Shown piece after piece: positions 32,690 to 40,399 of a stretch of DNA of 64,000 nucleotides. Each line of letters opens with the position of its first letter. The stretch's first letter is position 1. Both the position numbers and the translations under genes were made by a program. The stretch comes from Lachnospiraceae bacterium (GTDB lineage: Bacteria; Bacillota; Clostridia; Lachnospirales; Lachnospiraceae), in assembly GCA_910576335.1 (NCBI GenBank), contig CAJTIU010000021.1, forward strand, positions 1 through 64,000. The letters are read 5' to 3'. The notes under the pieces are model-generated. The model was not told where the DNA came from. It ran no database searches and worked only from the letters and a program-made list of their open reading frames with translations.

Positions 32690-32893
32690 ATGATGGATTG
32701 TTTTGCGTTGTGCGGGAATGGGCACTGCGGCGTGATCGGAAGGCAGTGCCAGGGGAAGCCCTGCGGTTTTCATAAGACGAAGGAGGAACAGGAGCGGTCC
32801 CTAGAGAAAGCAAGGGAGAGGCTTAGGAGCCTGCCAGAGCATCAGCAGGACGCCATAGCGGATAAGTATTACGGCGGAGTGAGGCGGTGGTGA
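32690..32893 (+). CDS. Small cysteine-containing phage protein
   Basis: A protein of 67 residues with AAGGGAG upstream. The first 30 residues contain six cysteines and a histidine (CFALCGNGHCG, CQGKPCGFH), spaced like a small zinc-binding unit, and the rest is a charged helix (EEQERSLEKARERLRSLPEHQQDAIADKYY). It precedes the HNH nuclease directly. No family recognised; small proteins of this kind often stand at the start of late phage operons. Confidence 0.6.
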   Translation: MMDCFALCGNGHCGVIGRQCQGKPCGFHKTKEEQERSLEKARERLRSLPEHQQDAIADKYYGGVRRW

Positions 32894-32895
32894 TT

Positions 32896-33249
32896 ATGCC
32901 GAGAAGGCCGAAGAAGCCGTGTAAGCATCCGGGATGCCCGGAGCTGACGGACGGTGATTTCTGTGAGGAACATGCCAGACTGCACAGAGCGGACCGTGCG
33001 GACGCTTCCGGGCGTGGATATGACAGCAGGTGGCGGAAGGCAAGGAAACTTTTTCTGAAACGGCATCCCCTGTGTGAGAAGTGTAAGGAGCAGGGACGGT
33101 TCATGAAAGCGGAAGTGGTTGACCATATCGTGCCACACAGAGGGGATGGGAAGCTGTTCTGGGATGAGGGAAACTGGCAGGCGCTCTGTAAGAGCTGCCA
33201 TGACAGCAAGACCATGACCGAGGACAGGTATCAGGAATATAGGTACTGA
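32896..33249 (+). CDS. HNH endonuclease
   Basis: A protein of 117 residues. KPCKHPGCPELTDGDFCEEH and HPLCEKCKEQ...VVDHIVPHRGDGKLFWDEGNWQALCKSCHDSKT give the CxxC...DHIVPH...N...CxxCH HNH pattern, with His of DHI as general base and the cysteines binding zinc. HNH nucleases of this type lie beside the terminase in HK97-like phages and help to cut genome ends during packaging. Here the small terminase is 5 kb away because a DNA-modification block lies between. A GTG at 32887 is a second start option. Confidence 0.9.
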   Translation: MPRRPKKPCKHPGCPELTDGDFCEEHARLHRADRADASGRGYDSRWRKARKLFLKRHPLCEKCKEQGRFMKAEVVDHIVPHRGDGKLFWDEGNWQALCKSCHDSKTMTEDRYQEYRY

Positions 33250-33255
33250 CGGCAG

Positions 33256-33283
33256 AAAAGCCCTGGGAGCTTCCAGGGCTTTT
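33256..33283. terminator. Bidirectional terminator between HNH and symE
   Basis: AAAAGCCCTGG (33256-33266) pairs with CCAGGGCTTTT (33273 on) around a short GAGCTT loop. A-rich and T-rich flanks let it work in both directions for the converging HNH (+) and symE (-) genes. Confidence 0.85.
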
Positions 33284-33302
33284 GCGGTACAGGCTGTTCT
33301 TA

Positions 33303-33536
33303 TCATGCGGGTTCGGCGGGACATTCTGATTCCGGCGGCGCGGGGTGGATGTGTATGGAGCCTTCTTCATAGTCCACCTGCAGGCGGTCCCCGATGTGGA
33401 AGCCGAGGGATTCCAGCCAGTTTCCTTCTATCTGGATTTTAGGTGTCCGGATGTATTTGGTGTCGTCAAAAGGATTTTTGGGATAGGTAAGTCGTGAGGA
33501 AGTGATTACTTTTATCAGCTTTGATTTCATAGACAT
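33303..33536 (-). CDS. SymE-family toxin-like protein, opposite strand
   Basis: A protein of 77 residues, the only confident minus-strand gene in the element. LIKVITSSRLTYPKNPFDDTKYIRTPKIQIEGNWLESLGFHIGDRLQVDYEEGSIHIHP matches the SymE-like fold (substrate strand, W-L-E-x-L-G-F, then G-D-x-L). It resembles the protein at 11932 in its core but is otherwise diverged. AAAGGAGG precedes the ATG on the minus strand. It guards the junction of the HNH gene and the modification block. A cargo role as toxin or regulator is inference. Confidence 0.72.
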   Translation of the reverse strand: MSMKSKLIKVITSSRLTYPKNPFDDTKYIRTPKIQIEGNWLESLGFHIGDRLQVDYEEGSIHIHPAPPESECPAEPA

Positions 33537-33914
33537 GTGCCTCCTTTGGATTTGGTGTGGTGCTGACTATTATTTTACCGGGGAAACGTGCGGATCTCCA
33601 GCGAAATCTGGCCGGTGATTTCCACAAAGATTTTTCCCGTGAGCTGTGGGTTCTGCCTGAGGCCGGAGGGGAGGGGCGGTGCAAATCTCCAGAAGCCGTC
33701 CCCCTGGACACCGCCGCCCCCTCAAACGTGAATTTTCGCAGATATTGACAGGGGGGATAGGCGGCACATGATCCTGGCATACATAAATGCGGGATTTACA
33801 AGGATTCCGGCGGATTATTCCGTACCTGAAATCTCTGTAAATCCTGCATTTTGGTGCTGAAAAACTATCGGAAAAAGGTGGTTTTTCGGCTCTTTTTGTT
33901 TTGGGGGTGAAGGT
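33537..33914 (+). other. Divergent intergenic region with hairpin and terminator
   Basis: No gene is seen. AAATGCGGGATTTACA (33784-33799) pairs with TGTAAATCCTGCATTT (33835-33850), a 16-bp stem with one G-U pair. Then GCTGAAAAAC (33855-33864) pairs with GTTTTTCGGC (33880-33889), followed by CTTTTTG, a rho-independent terminator. A plus-strand small RNA ending near 33897 is likely. It could be a regulatory RNA for symE or an attenuator before the modification operon. Confidence 0.5.
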
Positions 33915-34118
33915 ATGACGAAGGAACAGGCGGAGCGGATCAGGGAGCTTCGTATGCAGGGGAAGGGCTATAAGGCTGTTGCTTCTGCCGTGGGGCTGTC
34001 CCGTGACATTGTGCGGAATTACTGTAAGGCGAACGGGATGGAAGGCTATGGGGAAGCCGCGAAGCTGAACATGCAGAGAGAGATGGCGGAGAATGGTGCC
34101 GCCATGCCGGGTGCATGA
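33915..34118 (+). CDS. Small helix-turn-helix protein
   Basis: A protein of 67 residues with GGGGGTGAAGG upstream. QAERIRELRMQGKGYKAVASAVGLSRDIVRNYCKANG is a clear HTH of the resolvase or Hin type (helix, turn at AVGLS, recognition helix RDIVRNYC). It begins the operon with the PAPS-reductase-like and methyltransferase genes and overlaps the next gene by 26 bases. Proteins of this kind with a following zinc or reductase gene recur in clostridial phages. DNA-binding regulator or accessory factor. Confidence 0.7.
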   Translation: MTKEQAERIRELRMQGKGYKAVASAVGLSRDIVRNYCKANGMEGYGEAAKLNMQREMAENGAAMPGA

Positions 34119-34917
34119 GGACGGCGGAAAGGAAAAGCTGTATGCGGCTTCGCTGTCCGGCGGGAAGGATTCCACGGCCATGGTCCTGCGGCTGGTGGAG
34201 GAAGGCTGGCCTTTGGATTTTGTGATGTTCTGTGACACGGGGCTGGAATTTCCCCAGATGTATGAGCATGTGGAAAGGCTGGAAAAGGCCCTGCCGGTCC
34301 CGGTGGTGCGTCTGAAAGAGGAAAAGGGCTTTGAGTATTACCTGCTCCGTTATACGCCGGAACGGAAAGACCCAGATTCTCCTTATGCGGGTATGCCGGG
34401 GATGAGTTGGGCAGGTCCCAGGAACCGCTGGTGTACGTCCGTGTTGAAGACGGCGGTGATTGGCAGGTATCTGTCAGGGCTTAGAAAGAAATATGACATT
34501 GTGCAGTATATCGGCATAGCGGCGGATGAGCCGCAGAGAGTGAGGGAGTACCGGTATCCCCTGGTGGAATGGGGGATGACAGAGAAGGACTGCTTGGATT
34601 ACTGCTATGTGCGGGGGTATGACTGGGGCGGGCTGTACCGTTTGTTTGACCGGGTGTCCTGCTGGTGCTGCCCTCTGCAGGGGCTGGAGGAACTGCGGAC
34701 GCTGCGCCGGGAGTTTCCGGAGCTGTGGAGCCGGCTTCTGGAATGGGAAACCAAAACCTGGCGGAATTTCCGGAAGGATTTTTCCGTGCAGGAGCTGGAG
34801 GTCAGGTTCCGGTTTGAGGAAGAACGGATACGGGAGGGAAAACGTATCCGGGGGAAGGATTTTTTTAAGGAGCTGTATGGGAGGTTGGGCAGAAATGGAG
34901 ACAGGGCAGAAATATAA
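34093..34917 (+). CDS. PAPS-reductase-like (PP-loop) protein
   Basis: A protein of 274 residues. LYAASLSGGKDSTAMVLRLVEEGWPLDFVMFCDTGLEFPQMYEHV holds the PP-loop SGGKDST of ATP pyrophosphatases in the PAPS reductase group, and later GPRNRWCTSVLKTAVI and RVSCWCCPLQGLEELR bring three or four cysteines, a possible iron-sulphur or zinc site. DndC, the DNA phosphorothioation enzyme, is in the same superfamily, but no DndA/B/D/E partners are present. Position between an HTH gene and two DNA methyltransferases makes a role in nucleic-acid modification plausible, not proven. Confidence 0.82.
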   Translation: MVPPCRVHEDGGKEKLYAASLSGGKDSTAMVLRLVEEGWPLDFVMFCDTGLEFPQMYEHVERLEKALPVPVVRLKEEKGFEYYLLRYTPERKDPDSPYAGMPGMSWAGPRNRWCTSVLKTAVIGRYLSGLRKKYDIVQYIGIAADEPQRVREYRYPLVEWGMTEKDCLDYCYVRGYDWGGLYRLFDRVSCWCCPLQGLEELRTLRREFPELWSRLLEWETKTWRNFRKDFSVQELEVRFRFEEERIREGKRIRGKDFFKELYGRLGRNGDRAEI

Positions 34918-35479
34918 TATCGTCTATGCCGATCCTCCGTGGCGGTATGATAATAAGCGGGTGCAGGGCGGAGCGGAGAAGCATTACGGGACAATGAGTA
35001 CAGAAGAGATCTGCGGGCTGCCTGTGTCGGATATCTGCGCGGAAAACTGTACGCTGTTTTTGTGGGTTACGTTCCCGCAGTTGCCGGAGGCCCTGCGTGT
35101 GATGGAGAGCTGGGGGTTCCGGTATAAGACGGTGGCTTTCGTGTGGCTGAAACAGAACCGGAAGTCTCCGGGCTGGTTTTACGGTCTGGGGTTCTGGACT
35201 AGGGGGAATGCGGAGATTTGCCTGCTGGGAGTGAAAGGGCATCCCAGGCGTAGGTCTGCCCGTGTCCACCAGTTTATCATTTCTCCTCTGGAAGCGCACA
35301 GCAAGAAGCCGGACGAGACGAGGGAGAAGATCGTGGAATTGATGGGAGACCTTCCGAGGGTGGAACTGTTTGCAAGGCAGCGTGTCCCCGGCTGGGAAGC
35401 GTGGGGGAATGAGGTGGAGAGCAGTGTTGTCCTGGAACCGGAAGGAAGCGGAAGAGAGAAGAGCGGGGAGGTGGACTGA
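34895..35479 (+). CDS. MT-A70-family N6-adenine methyltransferase
   Basis: A protein of 194 residues from METGQKYNI, behind GGGAGG and overlapping the previous gene. YNIVYADPPWRYDNK carries the DPPW catalytic motif of MT-A70 methyltransferases. CTLFLWVTFPQLPEALRVMESWGFRYKTVAFVWLK and GFWTRGNAEICLLGVKG follow in family order, and HSKKPDETREKIVELMGDLPRVELFARQRVPGWEAWGNE is the usual end. Phage members methylate N6 of adenine in DNA, probably for restriction evasion. It is coupled to the C5 cytosine methyltransferase 2 bases on. Confidence 0.93.
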   Translation: METGQKYNIVYADPPWRYDNKRVQGGAEKHYGTMSTEEICGLPVSDICAENCTLFLWVTFPQLPEALRVMESWGFRYKTVAFVWLKQNRKSPGWFYGLGFWTRGNAEICLLGVKGHPRRRSARVHQFIISPLEAHSKKPDETREKIVELMGDLPRVELFARQRVPGWEAWGNEVESSVVLEPEGSGREKSGEVD

Positions 35480-35481
35480 CC

Positions 35482-38217
35482 ATGGGAAGGCTTACGTTTC
35501 TGGATATCTGTTCGGGGATCGGCGGGTTCCGGCTGGGGCTGGAATGGGCCGGGCATAAGTGTATCGGGTATTGTGAGTATGATAAATTTGCAAGGGCTTC
35601 TTATGAGGCCATGTATGATACGGAGGGAGAATGGAAGGCGGAGGATGTGACGAAGCTGACGCCGGAAGAGATTCCTTATGCGGATGCGTGGTGCTTCGGG
35701 TTCCCCTGCTTTGAGGCCGGGACGCTGGTGATGACGGACCAGGGGTATAAATGTATTGAGGATATTCGGGAGGGAGACAGGGTGCTGACGCATAAGGGCC
35801 GGTTCCGTCCGGTGGTGAGGCCCATGAAGCATAGGGCCGGTGAGATTTATGAGCTGGATGTTTTCGGCGTGGAGAATCTAAGAGTGACCGGGGAGCATCC
35901 GTTTCTGGTAAAAGACGGGGATTCTGCCAAATGGAAAGCCGTACAGGAACTGGAGGCAGGTGATCTGATCGCGGTTCCGGTGAATAACAAGGCAGAGTTG
36001 CCAGAGTGGGACGGGATTACTTATGAGCGGCATGGGAAAGAATATAAGCTGGATAATCTTGATTTGAATAGCCCTGATTTCTGGTGGTTCGTGGGCTGTT
36101 ACATGGGGGACGGCTGGTATCGTGTCACCAAGAGGAAGAATGCGCCTGATAATTACCGGGTGGTGGTTGCCTGCAACGAGGAAAAGCTGGAACGGCTGAA
36201 AAGGCATGTGGACGGAATGTTCCGTTACAGCGTGGCGAAGGAGCGGACAGCTTATAAGGTGCATTTTACGAATAAAGAGCTGACGGTGTTTTTGATGCGG
36301 TTTGGGAAAGGCGCGGGAGGAAAGCGGCTGACGGATGCGGTTTTCGATCTGCCGGAGGATCTGCTGCGGGCGTTTCTGGAAGGGTATTTTGAGACGGACG
36401 GGTGCATTGTGGGAAAGTATCGTCAGGCATCCACGATTTCCAGGGAGCTTGCTTATGGAATCCGGGACTGTGTGCATAAGGCGTACCGTATGCCCTGTGC
36501 GGTTTACAGAAATAAGATGCCGGAGACCTGCGTGATCGAGGGCAGGACGGTACGGCAGCATGATTTTTATACGGTGAGGTTCAAGGAAGGGCGGTCTGAA
36601 AGGGACGGCTCTTTTTTCATGGACGGATATGTCTGGTGCCGTTTCAGGGGCAGCAGGAAGGTCCCGTTTGACGGATATGTCTACAACATGGAGGTGGAAG
36701 ATGACAATTCATACACAGCAGGAGGGCTGGCAGCCCACAACTGCCAGGATATCTCCATCGCAGGAAAGCAGAGAGGGCTTAGAGGAAAAAGAAGTGGAAT
36801 CTATTACAGCATTATTGACCTCATCAAAGGCAAAGAGGAAAGTGATAAGCCCACATACCTACTTGTTGAGAACGTTAAGAACCTGTTATCAGTCAATGCA
36901 GGATTCGATTTTGCCGCCGTTCTCTCTGAAATGGACGAGGCAGGGTATGACGTGCGGTGGCAGGTGCTTAATTCTAAAGACTTCGGAGTCCCGCAGAACC
37001 GGGAGAGGGTATTCCTTATCGCAGTTCTTAGAAGCAGAGGCGGACGGGAAATATTACCTGTCACCGGAGAAGACGGCGGAGCTCTTAAAGAGGTTATAGG
37101 CGGGATGCAGGGATACCGGGTGTATGACCCGTCCGGGGTTTCGGTGAGTATCGGGGCGAATGGCGGCGGCATGGGCGCGAAGACCGGGCTGTACTGCGTG
37201 GGGAATGTGAACCCCAGCGGGAGGGGGATGAACGGATGTGTCTATGACGCAAAGGGGCTTGCGCCGGCTGTCACTACAAACAAGGGGCAGGGGAGCAAGG
37301 TGTTTGTGGACCAGACGCTGAACCATCCGAAGGTCACGGAGACCGCGCGGTGCCTGGTGGCATGTTATACCGGCAGGCTGATCAACTGGCGGGCGGTCAA
37401 TTCCGGGGTATTGGAGACGGAAGGAGCAGAGCCGGGAGATGGGGACGCCGGTGTGCCGGAAGCCAGGGCGGTGCTGACGCCGGGCCGGGTGGAGAAGCGG
37501 CAGAACGGCAGGCGTATGAAGGAGGCCGGGGAGCCGATGTTCACGCTGACGGCGCAGGACCAGCATGGGGTTTATCTGACAGAAGAAGAGTCCGGGGATG
37601 CGGAGACGGCGCTGCCGGTGAGGAACGGCACGAAGCAGGGGTATGACCTGGCTTATCCGGGGGACGGCGTGTGCCTGTCGTATCCGAAGAGTGAATCCCG
37701 GCGGGGTCGTGTTGGAAAGGGCTGTTCGCAGACGCTGGATACGGGGTGCATGATGGGGACGGTGACGAAGTGCGGGAAGATACGGCGGCTGACGCCCCGT
37801 GAGTGTTTCCGCCTGCAGGGGTTCCCGGATGAGCTGTATGAGCGGGCGGCGGCTGTCAATTCGGAGACACAGCTTTACAAGCAGGCCGGGAATGCGGTCA
37901 CGGCGACGGTGGCTTATGCGGTCGCCATGGCACTGCCGGAGAGCCGGGAGCTTCTGGCGCAGATGGAGGCTGTGTGGGAAGAGTTCGGGGATTCCGTGCG
38001 GGAGGCTGAATGGAATGGCGCTGATGGCTTTGTGCCGGGGACGGCATGGGAAGACTTTGGAGATTCTGCGGAGGAAATAGAGCAGGAAGGCTTTGAAGAT
38101 TGTTTGTGTGAATCAGCATATGAAGGTTTTAAGGACATGGAGAAGGAAATTTTTGCAGGAAAGGTTCTTGGAGATTCCGGGACGGGGCCTGATGAGGATT
38201 TTGATTTTCTGAATTAA
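35482..38217 (+). CDS. C5-cytosine DNA methyltransferase interrupted by an intein
   Basis: The precursor has 911 residues; the spliced enzyme would have 566. Extein motifs are FLDICSGIGGF (motif I, 6-16), GFPC (IV), ENV (VI, 463-465), QNRERVFLIAVL (VIII) and NAVTATVAYAVAMAL (X). An intein (residues 76-420) lies between Pro75 and Cys421. Its own first residue is C76, and the catalytic cysteine of motif IV becomes C421, the +1 extein residue. Without splicing the enzyme is inactive. The C-terminus carries about 90 acidic residues with three imperfect repeats. It modifies cytosine in DNA, probably against host restriction. Confidence 0.92.
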   Translation: MGRLTFLDICSGIGGFRLGLEWAGHKCIGYCEYDKFARASYEAMYDTEGEWKAEDVTKLTPEEIPYADAWCFGFPCFEAGTLVMTDQGYKCIEDIREGDRVLTHKGRFRPVVRPMKHRAGEIYELDVFGVENLRVTGEHPFLVKDGDSAKWKAVQELEAGDLIAVPVNNKAELPEWDGITYERHGKEYKLDNLDLNSPDFWWFVGCYMGDGWYRVTKRKNAPDNYRVVVACNEEKLERLKRHVDGMFRYSVAKERTAYKVHFTNKELTVFLMRFGKGAGGKRLTDAVFDLPEDLLRAFLEGYFETDGCIVGKYRQASTISRELAYGIRDCVHKAYRMPCAVYRNKMPETCVIEGRTVRQHDFYTVRFKEGRSERDGSFFMDGYVWCRFRGSRKVPFDGYVYNMEVEDDNSYTAGGLAAHNCQDISIAGKQRGLRGKRSGIYYSIIDLIKGKEESDKPTYLLVENVKNLLSVNAGFDFAAVLSEMDEAGYDVRWQVLNSKDFGVPQNRERVFLIAVLRSRGGREILPVTGEDGGALKEVIGGMQGYRVYDPSGVSVSIGANGGGMGAKTGLYCVGNVNPSGRGMNGCVYDAKGLAPAVTTNKGQGSKVFVDQTLNHPKVTETARCLVACYTGRLINWRAVNSGVLETEGAEPGDGDAGVPEARAVLTPGRVEKRQNGRRMKEAGEPMFTLTAQDQHGVYLTEEESGDAETALPVRNGTKQGYDLAYPGDGVCLSYPKSESRRGRVGKGCSQTLDTGCMMGTVTKCGKIRRLTPRECFRLQGFPDELYERAAAVNSETQLYKQAGNAVTATVAYAVAMALPESRELLAQMEAVWEEFGDSVREAEWNGADGFVPGTAWEDFGDSAEEIEQEGFEDCLCESAYEGFKDMEKEIFAGKVLGDSGTGPDEDFDFLN
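35707..36741 (+). mobile_element. Intein with LAGLIDADG homing endonuclease
   Basis: A 345-residue intein. The N-terminal block starts CFEAGTLVMTDQGYKCIEDI, the TGEHPFLV block supplies the assisting Thr and His, and the C-terminal block YVYNMEVEDDNSYTAGGLAAHN ends in HN before Cys+1. All residues for class 1 splicing are visible. Two LAGLIDADG-like helices, FVGCYMGDG (about 203-211) and LRAFLEGYFETDG (295-307), mark a dodecapeptide homing endonuclease, so the intein was probably mobile. Codon use is like that of the phage. Confidence 0.93.
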
Positions 38218-38257
38218 AAAGACTGTGCGTGAGCCGGTACGGAGGGAGGTGAGTGCG

Positions 38258-38737
38258 GTGGCGCAGAGAGGGCGGAAGCCGAAGCCTACGGCGGTGAAGG
38301 TGCTGGAGGGGAACCCTGGGAAGCGGGGGCTGAATGCCGGGGAGCCGAAGCCGGAGAAGAAGGCTCCGAGATGCCCGGCGTGGCTGGAAGCGGAGGCGAA
38401 GAAGGAATGGAAGCGGATGGCGAAGCAGATGGAGCGGCTTGGGATTCTGACGGAGATTGACATGGCGGCTTTTGCGGGATACTGCCAAGCGTATGCCAGG
38501 TGGAAGGAAGCGGAGGAATATATTTCAGAGCATGGGGCGATCATGGAGACGCCTTCGGGGTACTGCCAGCAGGTCCCGCAGGTGTCCATTGCGCAGACTT
38601 ACCTGAAAATCATGAACCGGTTCTGTGAGCAGTTCGGGCTTACGCCTTCTTCCCGGAGCCGGATCGTGGTGGATGCCGGGGAGGATAAGGAGAGCGACGC
38701 CATGGAGCTCCTGTTGTTCAAGGGAGGCGGTGGATAG
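38258..38737 (+). CDS. Terminase small subunit, P27 family
   Basis: A protein of 159 residues from GTG at 38258, behind GGAGGGAGG. AQRGRKPKPTAVKVLEGNPGKRGLN is the standard P27 start. PRCPAWLEAEAKKEWKRMAKQMERLGILTEIDMAAFAGYCQAYARWKEAEE and a C-terminal PSSRSRI follow as in the family. It recognises the packaging site and partners with the large subunit, whose start overlaps its stop. Longer in-frame starts exist but lack a binding site. Confidence 0.93.
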   Translation: MAQRGRKPKPTAVKVLEGNPGKRGLNAGEPKPEKKAPRCPAWLEAEAKKEWKRMAKQMERLGILTEIDMAAFAGYCQAYARWKEAEEYISEHGAIMETPSGYCQQVPQVSIAQTYLKIMNRFCEQFGLTPSSRSRIVVDAGEDKESDAMELLLFKGGGG

Positions 38738-40284
38738 TGTTTGACGAGGCGAAGGCGCAGAGGGCGGTGGAGTTTATCCGCTGCCTGAAACATACGAAGG
38801 GGAGATGGCGGGGGCAGGCCTTTGACCTGCTGCCGTGGCAGGAGACGATCATCAGGGACGTGTTCGGGACGGTGAAGGAGGACGGGTTCCGGCAGTATAA
38901 TACGGCCTATGTGGAGATCCCGAAGAAGAACGGGAAGTCGGAGCTGGCGGCAGGGGTGGCGCTTTACATGACCTGCGGGGACAATGAGTGGGGCGCGGAG
39001 GTTTACGGCTGTGCTTCTGACCGGCAGCAGGCTTCCATTGTGTTTGACGTGGCGGTGGACATGGTGGACCAGTGCCCGGCGTTAAAGAAGAGGATCAAGC
39101 CGGTGATGTCGGTGAAGCGGCTGGTGTATAAGCCCACGAACAGTTTTTACCAAGTGCTTTCTGCGGAGGCTTATACGAAGCATGGGCTGAATGTCCATGC
39201 GGTGATCTTTGACGAGCTGCACAGCCAGCCGAACCGGGAGCTGTTCGACGTTATGACGAAGGGTTCCGGGGATGCCAGGACACAGCCTTTGTTCTTCCTG
39301 ATCACTACGGCGGGGACGGACCGGCATTCTGTCTGTTTTGAACAGCATCAGAAAGCGGAGGACATTTTGTGCGGGAGGAAGATAGACCTGACGTTCTATC
39401 CGGTGATTTACGGGGCTTCTGACGATGCGGACTGGACTTCGGAAGAAGTGTGGCATCAGGCGAACCCGTCCCTGGGGCATACGATTGACATTGGTAAGGT
39501 GCGGAATGCGTGTATGAGTGCCAGGGACAATCCGGCAGAGGAAAATATTTTCCGGCAGCTTCGGCTGAACCAGTGGGTGAAGCAGTCCACACGGTGGATG
39601 CAGATGGAGAAGTGGGATGCCTGTGCTTTCCCGGTGGACGAGGGGGAGCTTCTGGGGCGGGAGTGTTACGGTGGGCTGGATCTGTCCAGTTCTATTGATA
39701 TCACGGCTTTTATGTTGGTGTTTCCGCCCAGGGACGATACGGAGAAGTATGTGTTCCTGCCGTATTTCTGGATACCGGAGGAAAACATGATGCGTAGGGT
39801 GCGGCGTGACCATGTGCCGTATGACGTGTGGGAGAAGCAGGGGGTTCTGGAGACTACGGAAGGGGATGTGATCCATTATGGGTTCATTGAGAATTTCATA
39901 GACAATCTGGGGAAGAAATTTCGCATAAAGGAGATTGCCTTTGACCGGTGGGGAGCGGTGCAGATGGTACAGAACCTGGAGGGGCTTGGTTTTACGGTGG
40001 TTCCGTTCGGTCAGGGCTTCAAGGATATGTCGCCGCCGTCCAAGAGGCTGATGGAGCTGGTGCTGGAGAAGAATATCGCGCACGGAGGGCATCCGGTCCT
40101 TAGGTGGATGATGGATAATATTTTTATCCGGACGGACCCGGCAGGGAACATCAAGCCGGATAAGGAGAAGTCCACGGAGAAGATTGACGGTGCGGTGGCG
40201 GCAATCATGGCGCTTGACCGGGCGATTAGGCATGGCGGAAGTACGGGAAGCGTGTATGACGAGAGGGGAATTTTGAGCTTTTAG
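38737..40284 (+). CDS. Terminase large subunit
   Basis: A protein of 515 residues from GTG overlapping the small-subunit stop. The ATPase half has IPKKNGKSELAAGVALYM (Walker A form) and HAVIFDELHSQPN (Walker B, DE). The nuclease half has GGLDLSSSIDITAFML, IAFDRWGAVQ and EKIDGAVAAIMALDRA with acidic residues of the RNase H-like site. It fills the capsid with DNA and cuts genome ends. Length is normal. The portal gene would follow, but a MerR gene is inserted first. Confidence 0.95.
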   Translation: MFDEAKAQRAVEFIRCLKHTKGRWRGQAFDLLPWQETIIRDVFGTVKEDGFRQYNTAYVEIPKKNGKSELAAGVALYMTCGDNEWGAEVYGCASDRQQASIVFDVAVDMVDQCPALKKRIKPVMSVKRLVYKPTNSFYQVLSAEAYTKHGLNVHAVIFDELHSQPNRELFDVMTKGSGDARTQPLFFLITTAGTDRHSVCFEQHQKAEDILCGRKIDLTFYPVIYGASDDADWTSEEVWHQANPSLGHTIDIGKVRNACMSARDNPAEENIFRQLRLNQWVKQSTRWMQMEKWDACAFPVDEGELLGRECYGGLDLSSSIDITAFMLVFPPRDDTEKYVFLPYFWIPEENMMRRVRRDHVPYDVWEKQGVLETTEGDVIHYGFIENFIDNLGKKFRIKEIAFDRWGAVQMVQNLEGLGFTVVPFGQGFKDMSPPSKRLMELVLEKNIAHGGHPVLRWMMDNIFIRTDPAGNIKPDKEKSTEKIDGAVAAIMALDRAIRHGGSTGSVYDERGILSF

Positions 40285-40326
40285 CCTGATGGGACTGAAA
40301 AATTAAAAAATCTTTTGATTATGGGG

Positions 40327-40357
40327 TTGACTCTCACACTATGGTATACTCTAAAGT
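40327..40357 (+). promoter_or_regulatory. MerR-type promoter with 19-base spacer
   Basis: TTGACT (40327-40332) and TAAAGT (40352-40357) are separated by 19 bases, the long spacing typical of promoters that MerR proteins activate by bending DNA. A shorter reading, with TATACT as -10, has only 12 bases. No good dyad was seen in the spacer, so the call is tentative. Confidence 0.45.
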
Positions 40358-40399
40358 ATGATTGAGCTCAGGAAGACACATATATGTGAGGTGGAACGA

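Noticed and set aside
34093-34917. Dnd phosphorothioation system
   Set aside because: Only a DndC-like superfamily member is present; no cysteine desulphurase, DndB, DndD or DndE was seen in the window.
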